Assembly: GCF_049472135.1 (NCBI RefSeq)
Contig: NZ_JBMOVV010000004.1
Span: forward strand, 186,001 to 250,000
DNA: 64,000 bases
Direction of reading: 5' to 3'
Source of the DNA: Arcobacter_B sp049472135
GTDB taxonomy: Bacteria; Campylobacterota; Campylobacteria; Campylobacterales; Arcobacteraceae
Shown one piece after another: positions 22,915-32,083 of this stretch (position 1 is the first letter of the stretch; every line of letters starts with the position of its first letter). Below the pieces are notes generated by a model that saw only the letters and a program-made list of their open reading frames with translations, did not search any database and was not told the DNA's origin. Both the position numbers and the translations under genes were made by a program.

Positions 22915-25215
22915 ATGAATAATTTAACAATTAAGTTAAAACTGATTATTTCATTTACGATTGTGTGTATACTTATAGTTTCACTTGGATTATATAGTAT
23001 ATTTGGTATTGATAAAGCTGCTAAAGGCTTTTCAAGTTATAGGGAAATGGCTAAAGATACAGTTCTAGCTAGTAATGTTCAGTCAAATATGTTGATGGTA
23101 AGAATGAATGTAAAAGATTATATTCATAACATGAACAAAAAAGATATTGAAGATTTTGAGTTTTATTATGAAAAAACGAAACAACATATCAACAATGCTA
23201 TAAAAGAGATTGAAAATACAAATAGAAAACCTTTAGTAAAAAAGTTATCTAAAAATCTAGAAGAGTATAGAAAAAACTTTTTTATGGTTGTTGATTATAT
23301 GGAACAAAGAAATAAAATAGTTTATGGAAACTTAGATATAAATGGTAAGGGAATAGAAACTTTACTTACTAAAGTAATGAATAGTGCTCAAAAGGATAAT
23401 GATCTAACAGCTTCACTTGAAGCTGCTAAAACTGTAAGAACACTACTTTTAGCAAGATTGTATGCTGCAAAATTTCTAATTTCAAATAAACATGCTGATA
23501 ATCAAAGAGCTCATAAAGAGTTTAATTTACTAAAAAAACAAATAGTAGTTTTACAAGATGAAGTTCAAGATAACAATAGATTAGAACAATTAAAAGAAGC
23601 CACTGCACTAATAGAAATTTATAAAAATGGGCTAGATGATGTTATTGAAGTGATTGATAAGAGAAACAAAGTTATTGAAAGATTAGACACTATTGGTCCA
23701 AATATTGCCAATATTGCACAAGAACTTAAAACCTCTATAAAAAAAGAACAAGATACTATTGGTCCAAATGTAGCTGAAACAAACTACAACTTAGAACTTG
23801 CTATTAAAATTATTTCACTTATTGTTATATCTATTATATTAATACTTGGAGTTTATATACCAAGAGACATTAACAATCAAATTACACAATTCCAAGAAGG
23901 TTTACTAAACTTCTTCAAATATTTAAATAGAGAAATTCCAAATGTTGAAGAACTAAAGAACACTACTAAAACTGAGATTGGTATCATGTCAAGGGTAGTT
24001 AATGAAAATATCAAAATTGCTAAAAAGAATATTGAAGAAGATAGAGCAATTATAAATGAAACAGTAGAAGTATTAAGTGAGTTTGAAAAAGGTGACTTAT
24101 ATCAAAGAATTACAACAAATGTAAACAATCCAGCTTTAAATAAACTAAAAGATGTTCTAAATAATATGGGAGATACTTTAGAACATAATATTGATAACAT
24201 TCTAGATGTATTAGAGCAGTTCTCAAACTATAACTATTTAAATAAAGTTGATACAACTGGTATTAAACAACATTTAGAAAGATTAGCAAATGGTGTTAAT
24301 AGTTTGGGTATATCTATTACAAGTATGTTAGTTGAAAATAAATCAAATGGTCTTACTTTAAACAATAGTTCAAAAATACTACTTTCAAATGTTGATACAT
24401 TAAACATTAGTTCAAATGAAGCTGCTGCATCACTTGAGCAAACTGCTGCTGCTCTTGAAGAGATAACTAGTAATATTTCACTTACAACACAAAAAATTAC
24501 AAAAATGAATGATTTAACTTCAAGTGTAACAAGTTCAGCAAATAAAGGTGAGAACCTTGCACTTCAAACAACTACAGCAATGGAAGATATAAACACTCAA
24601 GTTAGTGCTATTAATGAAGCAATTACTGTTATTGATCAAATTGCTTTCCAAACAAATATCCTATCACTTAATGCTGCTGTTGAAGCTGCTACTGCTGGTG
24701 AAGCTGGTAAAGGGTTTGCAGTTGTTGCTGCTGAAGTGCGAAACTTAGCTTCTAGAAGTGCAGAAGCAGCAAAAGAGATTAAAGAGTTGGTTGAAAAAGC
24801 AACACAAAAAGCAAATGAAGGGAAAAATATTGCTCATAATATGCAAGAAGGTTATGTTTTATTAAAATCAAATATAAATGAAACTATAGAACTTATAAAT
24901 GATGTATCACATGCTGCAAATGAACAACAAACTGGTATAGTTCAAATAAATGATGCTATAAACTCACTTGATGAGCAAACACAAAAAAATGCAAATATTG
25001 CAAGTCAAACTCAGCAAATTGCAACAAACACTTCAACAATTGCAAATACAATTGTAAAAAATGCTGATGCAAAAGAGTTTATAGGGAAGAATGAAGTAAA
25101 AGCAAAAACAGAATTCTCTAATAAAACTCAAAACCTTGAAGCAATTAAAAAAAAAGAGATAGTAAAGGAGAAAACAAAAGAGACACAAGAAGAAGAAATT
25201 TGGGAAGATTTCTAA
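22915..25215 (+). CDS. Methyl-accepting chemotaxis protein with large helical sensor
   Basis: Chemoreceptor, about 766 aa. One membrane helix is near the N-terminus and a second at about residues 295-317, leaving a periplasmic helical region of about 250 residues, the size of an HBM (helical bimodular) sensor; the repeated DTIGPN motif lies near its end. The cytoplasmic part has two HAMP-like modules and the tip AFQTNILSLNAAVEAA. It ends EEEIWEDF, a W-x-x-F terminus like the receptor at 14530. An ATG at 22897 is in frame, but the GGAGGAG site follows it and points to 22915. HBM assignment is by length and helicity only. Confidence 0.92.
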   Translation: MNNLTIKLKLIISFTIVCILIVSLGLYSIFGIDKAAKGFSSYREMAKDTVLASNVQSNMLMVRMNVKDYIHNMNKKDIEDFEFYYEKTKQHINNAIKEIENTNRKPLVKKLSKNLEEYRKNFFMVVDYMEQRNKIVYGNLDINGKGIETLLTKVMNSAQKDNDLTASLEAAKTVRTLLLARLYAAKFLISNKHADNQRAHKEFNLLKKQIVVLQDEVQDNNRLEQLKEATALIEIYKNGLDDVIEVIDKRNKVIERLDTIGPNIANIAQELKTSIKKEQDTIGPNVAETNYNLELAIKIISLIVISIILILGVYIPRDINNQITQFQEGLLNFFKYLNREIPNVEELKNTTKTEIGIMSRVVNENIKIAKKNIEEDRAIINETVEVLSEFEKGDLYQRITTNVNNPALNKLKDVLNNMGDTLEHNIDNILDVLEQFSNYNYLNKVDTTGIKQHLERLANGVNSLGISITSMLVENKSNGLTLNNSSKILLSNVDTLNISSNEAAASLEQTAAALEEITSNISLTTQKITKMNDLTSSVTSSANKGENLALQTTTAMEDINTQVSAINEAITVIDQIAFQTNILSLNAAVEAATAGEAGKGFAVVAAEVRNLASRSAEAAKEIKELVEKATQKANEGKNIAHNMQEGYVLLKSNINETIELINDVSHAANEQQTGIVQINDAINSLDEQTQKNANIASQTQQIATNTSTIANTIVKNADAKEFIGKNEVKAKTEFSNKTQNLEAIKKKEIVKEKTKETQEEEIWEDF
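24646..24713 (+). repeat. 68-bp segment shared with the first chemoreceptor gene (copy 2)
   Basis: Identical to 15901-15968. The flanking coding sequence diverges at many synonymous sites, so the block stands out as recently homogenised or selected at DNA level. Confidence 0.85.
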
Positions 25216-25219
25216 AAAT

Positions 25220-25246
25220 AAAGACTAGACAAAAAGTCTAGTCTTT
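25220..25246. terminator. Terminator after the second chemoreceptor gene
   Basis: Perfect 11-bp stem AAAGACTAGAC / GTCTAGTCTTT with a five-A loop, five bases beyond the receptor stop codon. Confidence 0.8.
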
Positions 25247-25319
25247 AAAATCTATAAATACAAATGCAATATCTAAAATTACTAAATATATGTTAGAATT
25301 ATGGAAAAGTATTACGAAC

Positions 25320-25744
25320 ATGCATTTCAAAACAATAAATAAAATAGTATTATCATCTGCATTAGCAATAACAACACTATCTAGTAATCAACAAAATCTC
25401 AAGAACTAATATATAAAAACTTTGAATTAGAAAAATTTGATGAATATGAAAAAAACTATACATCAGTCCAAGAAGAAATAAAAGAGTTAGAAAAAATTAT
25501 AGATAAATATACAAGTACTGAATACTATCAAAGTCTTATAACTACTAAAAAGACATTAGTAAAATTAGAAAAAGAAGGACAAGAATATTTATTAAAAAAT
25601 ATGGAAAAAATATATCAAGACAAAAAAAAGTTAGAAAAATATAAACAAGAAATTCTAAAAGAGTGTGTAGAAAATAAAACAACAAATCCTAAAATTCAAA
25701 AAGAAGTTTGTGAAAAAAACAAAAGCTCTTTTTTTTGTAATTGA
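25320..25744 (+). pseudogene. Frameshifted gene for a secreted coiled-coil protein
   Basis: The ATG at 25320 opens a 29-codon frame beginning with a signal peptide (HFKTINKIVLSSALAITTLS) and stops at 25407. The second frame, open from 25388 to the TGA at 25744, continues as SQELIYKNFELEKFDEYEKN and runs about 115 residues of Lys/Glu-rich helix with two late Cys (KECVEN, KEVCEK). One extra A in the AAAA run at 25393-25396 would join signal peptide and body into a protein of about 140 aa. The body has the codon use and composition of real coding sequence. It is flanked by two terminators. It could be a genuine frameshift, a sequencing error, or phase-variable, though a four-base run is short for the last. 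Confidence 0.65.
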
Positions 25745-25766
25745 ATATAAATAGTTATCATAAAAT

Positions 25767-25794
25767 AAGAACTAGACTTAAAAGTCTAGTTCTT
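25767..25794. terminator. Bidirectional terminator
   Basis: Perfect 13-bp stem AAGAACTAGACTT / AAGTCTAGTTCTT with a two-base loop, between the frameshifted gene and the convergent hypothetical gene at 25802. Confidence 0.88.
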
Positions 25795-25801
25795 AAACTC
25801 A

Positions 25802-26218
25802 CTAAAACACAAAAGCAATATCTGAAATTGCTAGATTATAAATCTGAACTTTCACACCACTACTATCTAAAATAGAATATGTAATAGTTAATTCATTTGG
25901 ATTTTCAATCTCAGGATTAAGCTTTACAAACTGCTTATATTTATCATAGTCTATAACACTATATACAAACATCGCTTTTTCTTTAAACTTTTCATTGTTG
26001 ATATATTTATCATAAACTTCTTTGTATAAACTCTCATCATATTTGTCGTAAAAATTCTTTTTATACATAGCTTCACAATACTCTTGCTTTTCATATTTAT
26101 CAGTTCCGTATGTATGATAATCTTCTGCGATTATTGCTTCTAAGTCAGGGTGGATTTCAAAGAAGTTGTATTTTATATATCCGTTTTCATTTGAAATTTC
26201 ATGTGTTGTTTTAATCAT
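25802..26218 (-). CDS. Hypothetical protein, 138 aa
   Basis: I do not recognise this protein. It is soluble, acidic and very rich in Tyr, Lys and Glu (GTDKYEKQEYCEAMYKKNF, KYDESLYKEVYDKYINN), with a beta-type C-terminal third (ITYSILDSSGVKVQIYNLAI). There is no signal peptide or membrane helix. An AAGGTAAC-type ribosome binding site lies upstream of the ATG. It stands alone between a strong terminator and a 400-base gene-free stretch. Confidence 0.75.
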   Translation of the reverse strand: MIKTTHEISNENGYIKYNFFEIHPDLEAIIAEDYHTYGTDKYEKQEYCEAMYKKNFYDKYDESLYKEVYDKYINNEKFKEKAMFVYSVIDYDKYKQFVKLNPEIENPNELTITYSILDSSGVKVQIYNLAISDIAFVF

Positions 26219-26584
26219 AAGTTACCTTAAAATTTTTTCATGATTTTAACATACTAAGATTTATATATTATTATATATTTTAAACTATATACTTTTAATA
26301 CTATTAAAATATATACATATTATATAATTTATAGTATTGAATTTTCATCCTATTTAAAAGAAATTTTTATAAGATTTTTTCAAAAAATTATTTTTTCAAA
26401 TTTTGCCTAATTTTAGGAGCTATAGAATATTTTCATACATTTTATTTAATATAAATAGAGTAATAAGTAGAAAACATTTTGTAATAGTATAAGTATTTTA
26501 TAAACTGTTGGTTTTTAAATAAAATATAGATTTATTGTTCTAGTTTATTTTTTATGTAGATTATAAAGAAAATTATTGAAAGAT
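26219..26584. other. Gene-free, extremely AT-rich stretch
   Basis: About 365 bases with almost no G or C and no ORF with a ribosome binding site. It contains long alternating A/T tracts. I see nothing in it beyond possible promoter elements for the hypothetical gene at 25802, and it may be intrinsically curved DNA. Confidence 0.5.
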
Positions 26585-26617
26585 GTTTACTAAATAGCCC
26601 TACTCTATTTAGTAAAC
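26585..26617 (-). terminator. Hairpin after hypF
   Basis: Perfect 13-bp stem GTTTACTAAATAG / CTATTTAGTAAAC with a 7-nt loop, 13 bases beyond the hypF stop. The U-run is weak (AUCUUUC), so it may act as an RNA 3' stabiliser as much as a terminator. Confidence 0.6.
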
Positions 26618-26629
26618 TAGGTTTAAATT

Positions 26630-28855
26630 TTAGATTATATGATAGATTTGACCAACTGAAATTCCACCATCATTTAAAGGAATTTGTTTTGAGTAGTAGT
26701 ATTTTTTATTTTGATTTTCAAGCTTTTTTGTTACTAATTCTAAAAGGGTTTTGTTTTGAAAAACTCCACCACTTAAAACCACTTCTAAGTCATCATATCT
26801 ATTTGAAATATCAAGGATTATTTGAACTAGTGTGTTTATAAACTTAGTACATATAAGTTGTGTTTGTTTATCTTCTAGCATTTCTTTTATCATTGAGCTT
26901 ATGTCTATTTCTTCCTCATTTAACGCATAGGAATAAATATCTTTTATTTTTTCATCATAATTTTGCTCTATTAAAAGACCTGTTTGTCCCTCATAGCTTT
27001 GTATATGAGCAAGATTTGCAATACTAGAAACTGCATCAAAAAGCCTTCCTATTGAGCTTGTAAGTGGGGCATTTAAACCTTTTTGCCACATAGTATGTAA
27101 AAGCTTTATCTCATTTGCACTAAAGGCATTTACGACACTGTTGTTTTGTGATAGAACCTCTTCTAAAGTATAGTTATCAAAAAGAAGAGATAGAGCTATT
27201 CTTTTAGGCTCTTTTACAGCCTTTTCACCTCCTAAGAGTTTAAAATACTTTAGATGATAAGCTCTTTTATACTCTTTTTTATTACAAATAAAAGCTTCAC
27301 CACCCCATATATTTCCATCATCACCATAACCTGTACCATCAAAAGCTATTCCTAAAACATCTTTTTCAAGCTTGTATTCTGCCATAGTTGATAAAATATG
27401 AGCATAATGATGTTGAACTTGTACAAGTTTAATATCTTGTGATTTTGCCCATTTTACACTCTCATAATTTGGATGCTTATCACAAACAATAACATCAGCT
27501 TCAAAGTCATAAAATCTTTTAAAAGTATCAATAGTTCTTATGAAATACTCAACTGCATCAATAGAGTTCAAATCTCCAATATGAGGAGATAAAATAAGAT
27601 TATTTTCTGAAGCTATTGCTATTGCTGATTTCTGATTTGCACCAAGAGCTAATATCTTTTTATTTGCTTTTTTTTGTAAGTTTATAGCTGTAGGAGCATA
27701 ACCTCTTGCATTTCTAAGCTTCAAAATGTCATCATTCACAACTTGTATAACAGAATCATCACAAGCATTTACAATGTCTCTATTAAAATCAAGTACAAAA
27801 TCCACAACATGACCTAACTTTTCAAGAATCTCATCTTTAAATCTAATAATAGGTTCATCTTTTAAGTTTGCACTTGTTGCAACTAAAGGTTTGTTTGTAA
27901 ATCTAAAAAGTAAATGATGTAAAGGTGTATAAGCTATAAAGCACCCTAGTCTATCAATACTTGGTGCAACTTCTTCACATAACTTTGTATTTTGTGCTTT
28001 TTTGACTAAAACTATTGGTTTTTCTCTTGAGTCTAATAACTCTTCTTCTTTTGAGCTTAAAGCTGTATAATATTTAATAGTCTCTATATTTTTAAACATT
28101 ACTGCAAAAGGTTTACTTGCTCTATTTTTTCTAAGTCTTAACTCTTTAACAACTTTGCTATTTGTTGCATCACAAATTAGATGAAAACCTCCTAAGCCTT
28201 TGATTGCAACAATCTTTCCTTCATCTATATAGTTTGCACACTGTTTTATTGCTTCTATATTTAAAGAAATAGCTTTATTTTTATTATACAAAGTTACATT
28301 TGGTCCACAAGACTCACATGCAACTGGTTGGGCATGGTATCTTCTGTTTGCAGGATTTTCATACTCTTCTTTACATTTTTGACATAATTTAAATTCACTC
28401 ATTGAGGTATTTTCTCTATCATAAGGAACTGTTTTGATTATAGAGTATCTTGGACCACAGTTTGTACAGTTTGTTAAAGCATAATTGTATCTAAAGTTGT
28501 TTTTATCATTTATATCATCTATGCAGTCTTGGCATATTGCCATATCTGGTGAGACTATTGTAGTTTTGTTGTTCTGGTTAGTACTTTGTATAATCTCAAA
28601 GCTTTTATACTCTTTTATTTTTGTTATTTCTTTTATTTGTAAAGAGTCTATTCTTGCTAAAACTGGGGGATTGTTTTTTAATTCATTTATGAAATTTTCG
28701 CAGTTTTGCTCAAAAGAGTAAACTACTATATTTACTCCTTTTTCATCATTGTTAACCCAACCTTTTATGTCATGTTTTAAAGCTAGATTATATACATATG
28801 GTCGAAACCCTACTCCTTGAACTATACCTTTAATCTCAATTTGTAAAGTTTTCAT
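26630..28855 (-). CDS. hypF: Carbamoyltransferase HypF
   Basis: Makes the carbamoyl-adenylate route to the cyanide ligands of [NiFe] hydrogenase and passes carbamoyl to HypE; 741 aa, cytoplasmic. Domains in order: acylphosphatase (1-90, GIVQGVGFRPYVYNLA), two zinc fingers (CQDCIDD, CTNCGPR, CQKCKEE, CESCGP), a YrdC-like domain (ASKPFAVMFKN), and a Kae1-like domain with the metal ligands in VQHHYAHILS and the segments AFDGTGYGDDGNIWGGE and LSGGVFQN. All are present and complete. A TTG one codon upstream is in frame, but ATG at 28855 is the simpler start. The gene is 12 kb from the other hyp genes and near the hyd operon. Confidence 0.96.
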   Translation of the reverse strand: MKTLQIEIKGIVQGVGFRPYVYNLALKHDIKGWVNNDEKGVNIVVYSFEQNCENFINELKNNPPVLARIDSLQIKEITKIKEYKSFEIIQSTNQNNKTTIVSPDMAICQDCIDDINDKNNFRYNYALTNCTNCGPRYSIIKTVPYDRENTSMSEFKLCQKCKEEYENPANRRYHAQPVACESCGPNVTLYNKNKAISLNIEAIKQCANYIDEGKIVAIKGLGGFHLICDATNSKVVKELRLRKNRASKPFAVMFKNIETIKYYTALSSKEEELLDSREKPIVLVKKAQNTKLCEEVAPSIDRLGCFIAYTPLHHLLFRFTNKPLVATSANLKDEPIIRFKDEILEKLGHVVDFVLDFNRDIVNACDDSVIQVVNDDILKLRNARGYAPTAINLQKKANKKILALGANQKSAIAIASENNLILSPHIGDLNSIDAVEYFIRTIDTFKRFYDFEADVIVCDKHPNYESVKWAKSQDIKLVQVQHHYAHILSTMAEYKLEKDVLGIAFDGTGYGDDGNIWGGEAFICNKKEYKRAYHLKYFKLLGGEKAVKEPKRIALSLLFDNYTLEEVLSQNNSVVNAFSANEIKLLHTMWQKGLNAPLTSSIGRLFDAVSSIANLAHIQSYEGQTGLLIEQNYDEKIKDIYSYALNEEEIDISSMIKEMLEDKQTQLICTKFINTLVQIILDISNRYDDLEVVLSGGVFQNKTLLELVTKKLENQNKKYYYSKQIPLNDGGISVGQIYHII

Positions 28856-28979
28856 CAATCATCCAATATATAAGTTTATTTATAATTGTATAAAAAAATT
28901 CTTATTGTAAAATTATTTAGAAGAAGGTTTTAAAGTATTAATTAATCATTCTTCTTATTTATACAATAATCTTTAAAAA

Positions 28980-29732
28980 TCAAACATAAATTGATTCTTT
29001 TTTTATGTCATTGTAATGTTTTAAGATTATATTATATCCATCAAGTCTTTCTTGGTGTTGTTTTATAAAGTCTGGATCATTATTCGGAGGGTTCTCAATT
29101 TCATTTTCGTGCATTGAAATCACATTAGTTAAGAAATCATCAAAATTTATGTTCATATTATCATAGTCCCAATTCCATTGGTTTTCTGTTTCTACACCAG
29201 CATAAAAAGAAGCCTTCAACTCATAACCGAAATGAACTTGTGCTATATTCATTCGTACTTGTCCTAAGATTTTACTTCTATATGAGTCGTCATCTATTTC
29301 TCTTGCTGTTCTATATAAAGCTTCATTAAAAGTTTTATCATTTGTTGTTCTTGTAGCAAATAACATATGAACTCCTTGATTTGGTATGTTCACAATTGGA
29401 CCTTTATTAAATTCTTCTTTAGGTAAGTTAGTTGGAGGGAAAGTATAATCCAAGAAGATTTCTGCTTGATTATAAGATAAACTATCTATTTCAGCCATTG
29501 TTACTTTATCATCTTTTAGTATTTCTCTAAAGACTTTTCTATCTTCTTGAGAAAGTGAATCAAAAGCATTATACTTATCCATGTACTTTAGAAATCTTCC
29601 TTGCTCATCTACATCTTCTTTTTGTGAATCTTTCAACATTGAAGCGAAAGAGCTTTCTTCTGTTTTTTCTGCTTTTGTTGTGTTATTTGTTTGAGCATAA
29701 TAGTTTGTATATGTATTATTTGTTACTTGCAA
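28980..29732 (-). CDS. Uncharacterised protein, 250 aa, TTG start
   Basis: I do not recognise this protein. The N-terminal 45 residues are polar, low-complexity and rich in Asn, Thr and Tyr; the rest is acidic and soluble with DSLSQEDRKVFREILKDDK, AEIFLDYTFPPTNLPKEEF and a Trp-rich ENQWNWDYDN segment. There is no signal peptide or membrane helix. The only start matched to the strong AAGGAG site is a TTG at 29732. It lies between hypF and hydE in the same direction, but gaps of over 100 bases and its own hairpin make operon membership doubtful. A role in hydrogenase biology is only suggested by place. Confidence 0.72.
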   Translation of the reverse strand: MQVTNNTYTNYYAQTNNTTKAEKTEESSFASMLKDSQKEDVDEQGRFLKYMDKYNAFDSLSQEDRKVFREILKDDKVTMAEIDSLSYNQAEIFLDYTFPPTNLPKEEFNKGPIVNIPNQGVHMLFATRTTNDKTFNEALYRTAREIDDDSYRSKILGQVRMNIAQVHFGYELKASFYAGVETENQWNWDYDNMNINFDDFLTNVISMHENEIENPPNNDPDFIKQHQERLDGYNIILKHYNDIKKESIYV

Positions 29733-29839
29733 ATAAGCTCCTTTTTTATTTTATTAAACTAAACATTAAAGTATTATATATTAATATTTTAATACTGTAT
29801 TAATTATTAAATTGAGCTATTTTGCTTGTTAGACTATAT

Positions 29840-29870
29840 AATAGCCTAAAAGATATTTAGGCTATTATTT
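29840..29870 (-). terminator. Terminator after hydE
   Basis: Perfect 11-bp stem AATAGCCTAAA / TTTAGGCTATT with a 5-nt loop directly after the hydE stop codon. It has U-rich flanks on both strands, so it can work either way. Confidence 0.75.
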
Positions 29871-31409
29871 TTAGTAATCTAAAGGATACTCTTTAGGAAG
29901 AATGAAGTTATAGTTTTTACTTAGTTTTTTATGTGTTTTTGAAAGTAAGATTGAGTTTGAGAACATATCTCCGCTCATTACTACATCTTTTGCTTTTATC
30001 TCTTTTGCAACCTCATCTGTGTAGTTGCAGATAAACTCACTAAGGCTTTCATAAAAAGAGTAAGCTAAAGTAGCATTATCTACATCTGCCATCTTATATG
30101 ACATGATAGATTGAACTGTTCTTCTATAATCTAGATAATTAACCCCATCTAAATTTACAAGCTTCATATCTATTTGTATTCCACTTTTTATGTTTATACT
30201 TAAAGCTGTATCTTCAAACTCTTTTGCTCCACCTTTCATACCTAAGGCTTTTGCACACATATTTATTATAGATTCAAAACCATGAGCATTTTTATCTACA
30301 CTCATCTCCTCAAAATATGTTGGAAATTTGTTTTTATAGTTTGAAACAAGTCTTTCACAAAACTCATCTATTTCAGCTATTTCTTCTAAACAGTTTTCAA
30401 AAGAGTTTATTATATTTGGTATTGCTATTACTTCTTTTAAGCCCTTTGTTGGAAGGTTCATTAAAACTGAGCTTTTATTTGAGTTAGAAGAGAAATAAAC
30501 TCCTGCACTTGGAACAAGTCTTTTATTGTATTGAGCTAGTATTGCTTTATAAACTCCACCATTTTCATCAAAATACTCTTTTGAAGAGTTAAACTTCTTA
30601 TTTGCAAGATAGTCAAATTTAGGGAAAAGTCCTTTATCTCCGTGAATGATTAGGTTTTCATCATTAAAGTATGTAACTTTTAGTCCATCTTGATAAACAT
30701 CATCATTTACATAAAGTATATGAGAAATATCTTTTTGTTTTAAAGCCTGAGCAAATAAAACAGTCTCTTTATCATCAGGTATTTTTGCATAAATAAAGTT
30801 TGTAGATGAGTACTCATTTCCTTTATTTTGCAAAAGTTTAAACTTTAGTTTTACAAGAGGTCTTTCTATAGAGCATAAAAGTTGTAAATCTTTTGCATTT
30901 ACATCAAATAAGTCTGTGATTTTATTTAAATCAGTAATTAGAAGTTTTACTTCATGACCTTTGCTTTCAAACTCTTCTCTTAACTCTTTATTTGGTAAAA
31001 ACAAATCTTTTAAACCATTGTGTGTTTCAAATCTTGAAACTCCACCTTTTGATACTTTTACTATATCATTTAAAAAGTCAATATCATTGTTTTCTATAAT
31101 ATCTTTGATTGAGTCATTTGTTAGAAGTGTAAGATTTTGTTTTATGTGTTTACACTCTAACTCTTCTAGTGTTTCATCAAACTCTTCTATTACATATGAC
31201 TTTCCTAAAAAAATCGAAACAGGAAGCTTTTTTTCAAGTAAGGCAAAAAAACTCTCAATATTTTGAGCACTCTCTTCAAGCTTTAAGATTATGAAACCTT
31301 TGTATTGTTTACAAGTGGCATTTACATTTGCTTCATCTATTAGTTTATTTATTATGTATTTGAAATATGAGTTAGTTGTGTTAAATTCTATTTTATATAT
31401 TAGTTGCAT
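29871..31409 (-). CDS. hydE: HydE, HypF/Kae1-related hydrogenase accessory protein
   Basis: A 512-aa cytoplasmic protein in the position of the fifth gene of the Helicobacter/Wolinella-type hydABCDE operon. The C-terminus VVMSGDMFSNSILLSKTHKKL (cited as VVMSGDMFSNS and ILLSKTHKKL) parallels HypF LSGGVFQNKTLLELVTKKL, so it appears to be a divergent HypF C-terminal-domain paralogue. The metal-binding HxxxH of Kae1/HypF is not visible, and the acylphosphatase and zinc-finger domains are missing. Homologues are needed for hydrogenase activity in Helicobacter, but the precise role is unsettled. The start overlaps the hydD end by 17 bases. Confidence 0.8.
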   Translation of the reverse strand: MQLIYKIEFNTTNSYFKYIINKLIDEANVNATCKQYKGFIILKLEESAQNIESFFALLEKKLPVSIFLGKSYVIEEFDETLEELECKHIKQNLTLLTNDSIKDIIENNDIDFLNDIVKVSKGGVSRFETHNGLKDLFLPNKELREEFESKGHEVKLLITDLNKITDLFDVNAKDLQLLCSIERPLVKLKFKLLQNKGNEYSSTNFIYAKIPDDKETVLFAQALKQKDISHILYVNDDVYQDGLKVTYFNDENLIIHGDKGLFPKFDYLANKKFNSSKEYFDENGGVYKAILAQYNKRLVPSAGVYFSSNSNKSSVLMNLPTKGLKEVIAIPNIINSFENCLEEIAEIDEFCERLVSNYKNKFPTYFEEMSVDKNAHGFESIINMCAKALGMKGGAKEFEDTALSINIKSGIQIDMKLVNLDGVNYLDYRRTVQSIMSYKMADVDNATLAYSFYESLSEFICNYTDEVAKEIKAKDVVMSGDMFSNSILLSKTHKKLSKNYNFILPKEYPLDY

Positions 31410-31980
31410 ATCTTATATCTTCTTCATTTGGAATTCTACTTAAGTGTTCACCATTATAACTACCAATCATGCTTTTTACAATATCTGGAATGGCTATATT
31501 ATTTACTTTTTTAGTTTTTACACCAAGTGATTCTATCTCTTTTACGGCATTTAAAATAAACTCTTCAAATCTATTTTCAATAGTTTCAGTCAAACCAATA
31601 CCAACAGAGATTATATCTTCAGGAATAATTCCTAAAATAGTAACTTTAGCATGAGAGTCTAAAACAGATACAATCTCAAGCATTTCAACTATTTCTACTT
31701 CATGGGCAGTTTTTCTATAGTTCCCCATACCTAAAAGTACATCAGAAGGAAGTCTATATATCTCACCTGCATTCTCTTCAATAGATACAGTATCAAGAAT
31801 GATTACATTTTCATACTCTTGAAAATATGTCATTAGTTTAAAACCTAATGTACCACCATCTATAATCTCTAAATCCCCATCAAACTCATAATTTTGTTTT
31901 AAATACTCAGAGGCATAAATACCAACACCCTCATCTTTGAAAAGCATATTTCCTACACCAATAACTATATTTTTCTTCAT
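31393..31980 (-). CDS. hydD: Hydrogenase maturation endopeptidase HydD
   Basis: A 195-aa protease of the HyaD/HupD/HybD family that removes the C-terminal tail of the HydB precursor after nickel insertion. The N-terminal pattern VIGVGNMLFKDEGVGIYASE holds the nickel-sensing Glu; IIDGGTLGFKLM and ILDTVSI carry the Asp, and the third ligand is the His of RKTAHEVEIVE. It is longer than typical (about 165 aa) through a C-terminal extension that overlaps hydE. An intrinsic terminator separates it from hydC, so it is probably expressed at a lower level than the structural genes. Confidence 0.92.
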   Translation of the reverse strand: MKKNIVIGVGNMLFKDEGVGIYASEYLKQNYEFDGDLEIIDGGTLGFKLMTYFQEYENVIILDTVSIEENAGEIYRLPSDVLLGMGNYRKTAHEVEIVEMLEIVSVLDSHAKVTILGIIPEDIISVGIGLTETIENRFEEFILNAVKEIESLGVKTKKVNNIAIPDIVKSMIGSYNGEHLSRIPNEEDIRYATNI

Positions 31981-32045
31981 TTTATAACTCCGTTGTTATC
32001 TATTTTTTTCTGTATCTCTTTTATAAACACTATTTTTATACTGCT

Positions 32046-32083
32046 TATAAAAAAGATAAAAACAGGAATTAATCCTGTTTTTT
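32046..32083 (-). terminator. Terminator between hydC and hydD, overlapping the hydC stop
   Basis: Stem AAAACAGGA / TCCTGTTTT with a 5-nt loop that contains the hydC stop codon, followed on the minus strand by UAUCUUUUUU. It should release most transcripts after hydC, while ribosomes reading to the hydC stop could interfere with the stem. Confidence 0.75.

Noticed and set aside
26219..26584. Possible small ORF after a TAGGAG motif near 26414
   Set aside because: No start codon follows at usable distance and all frames close quickly.
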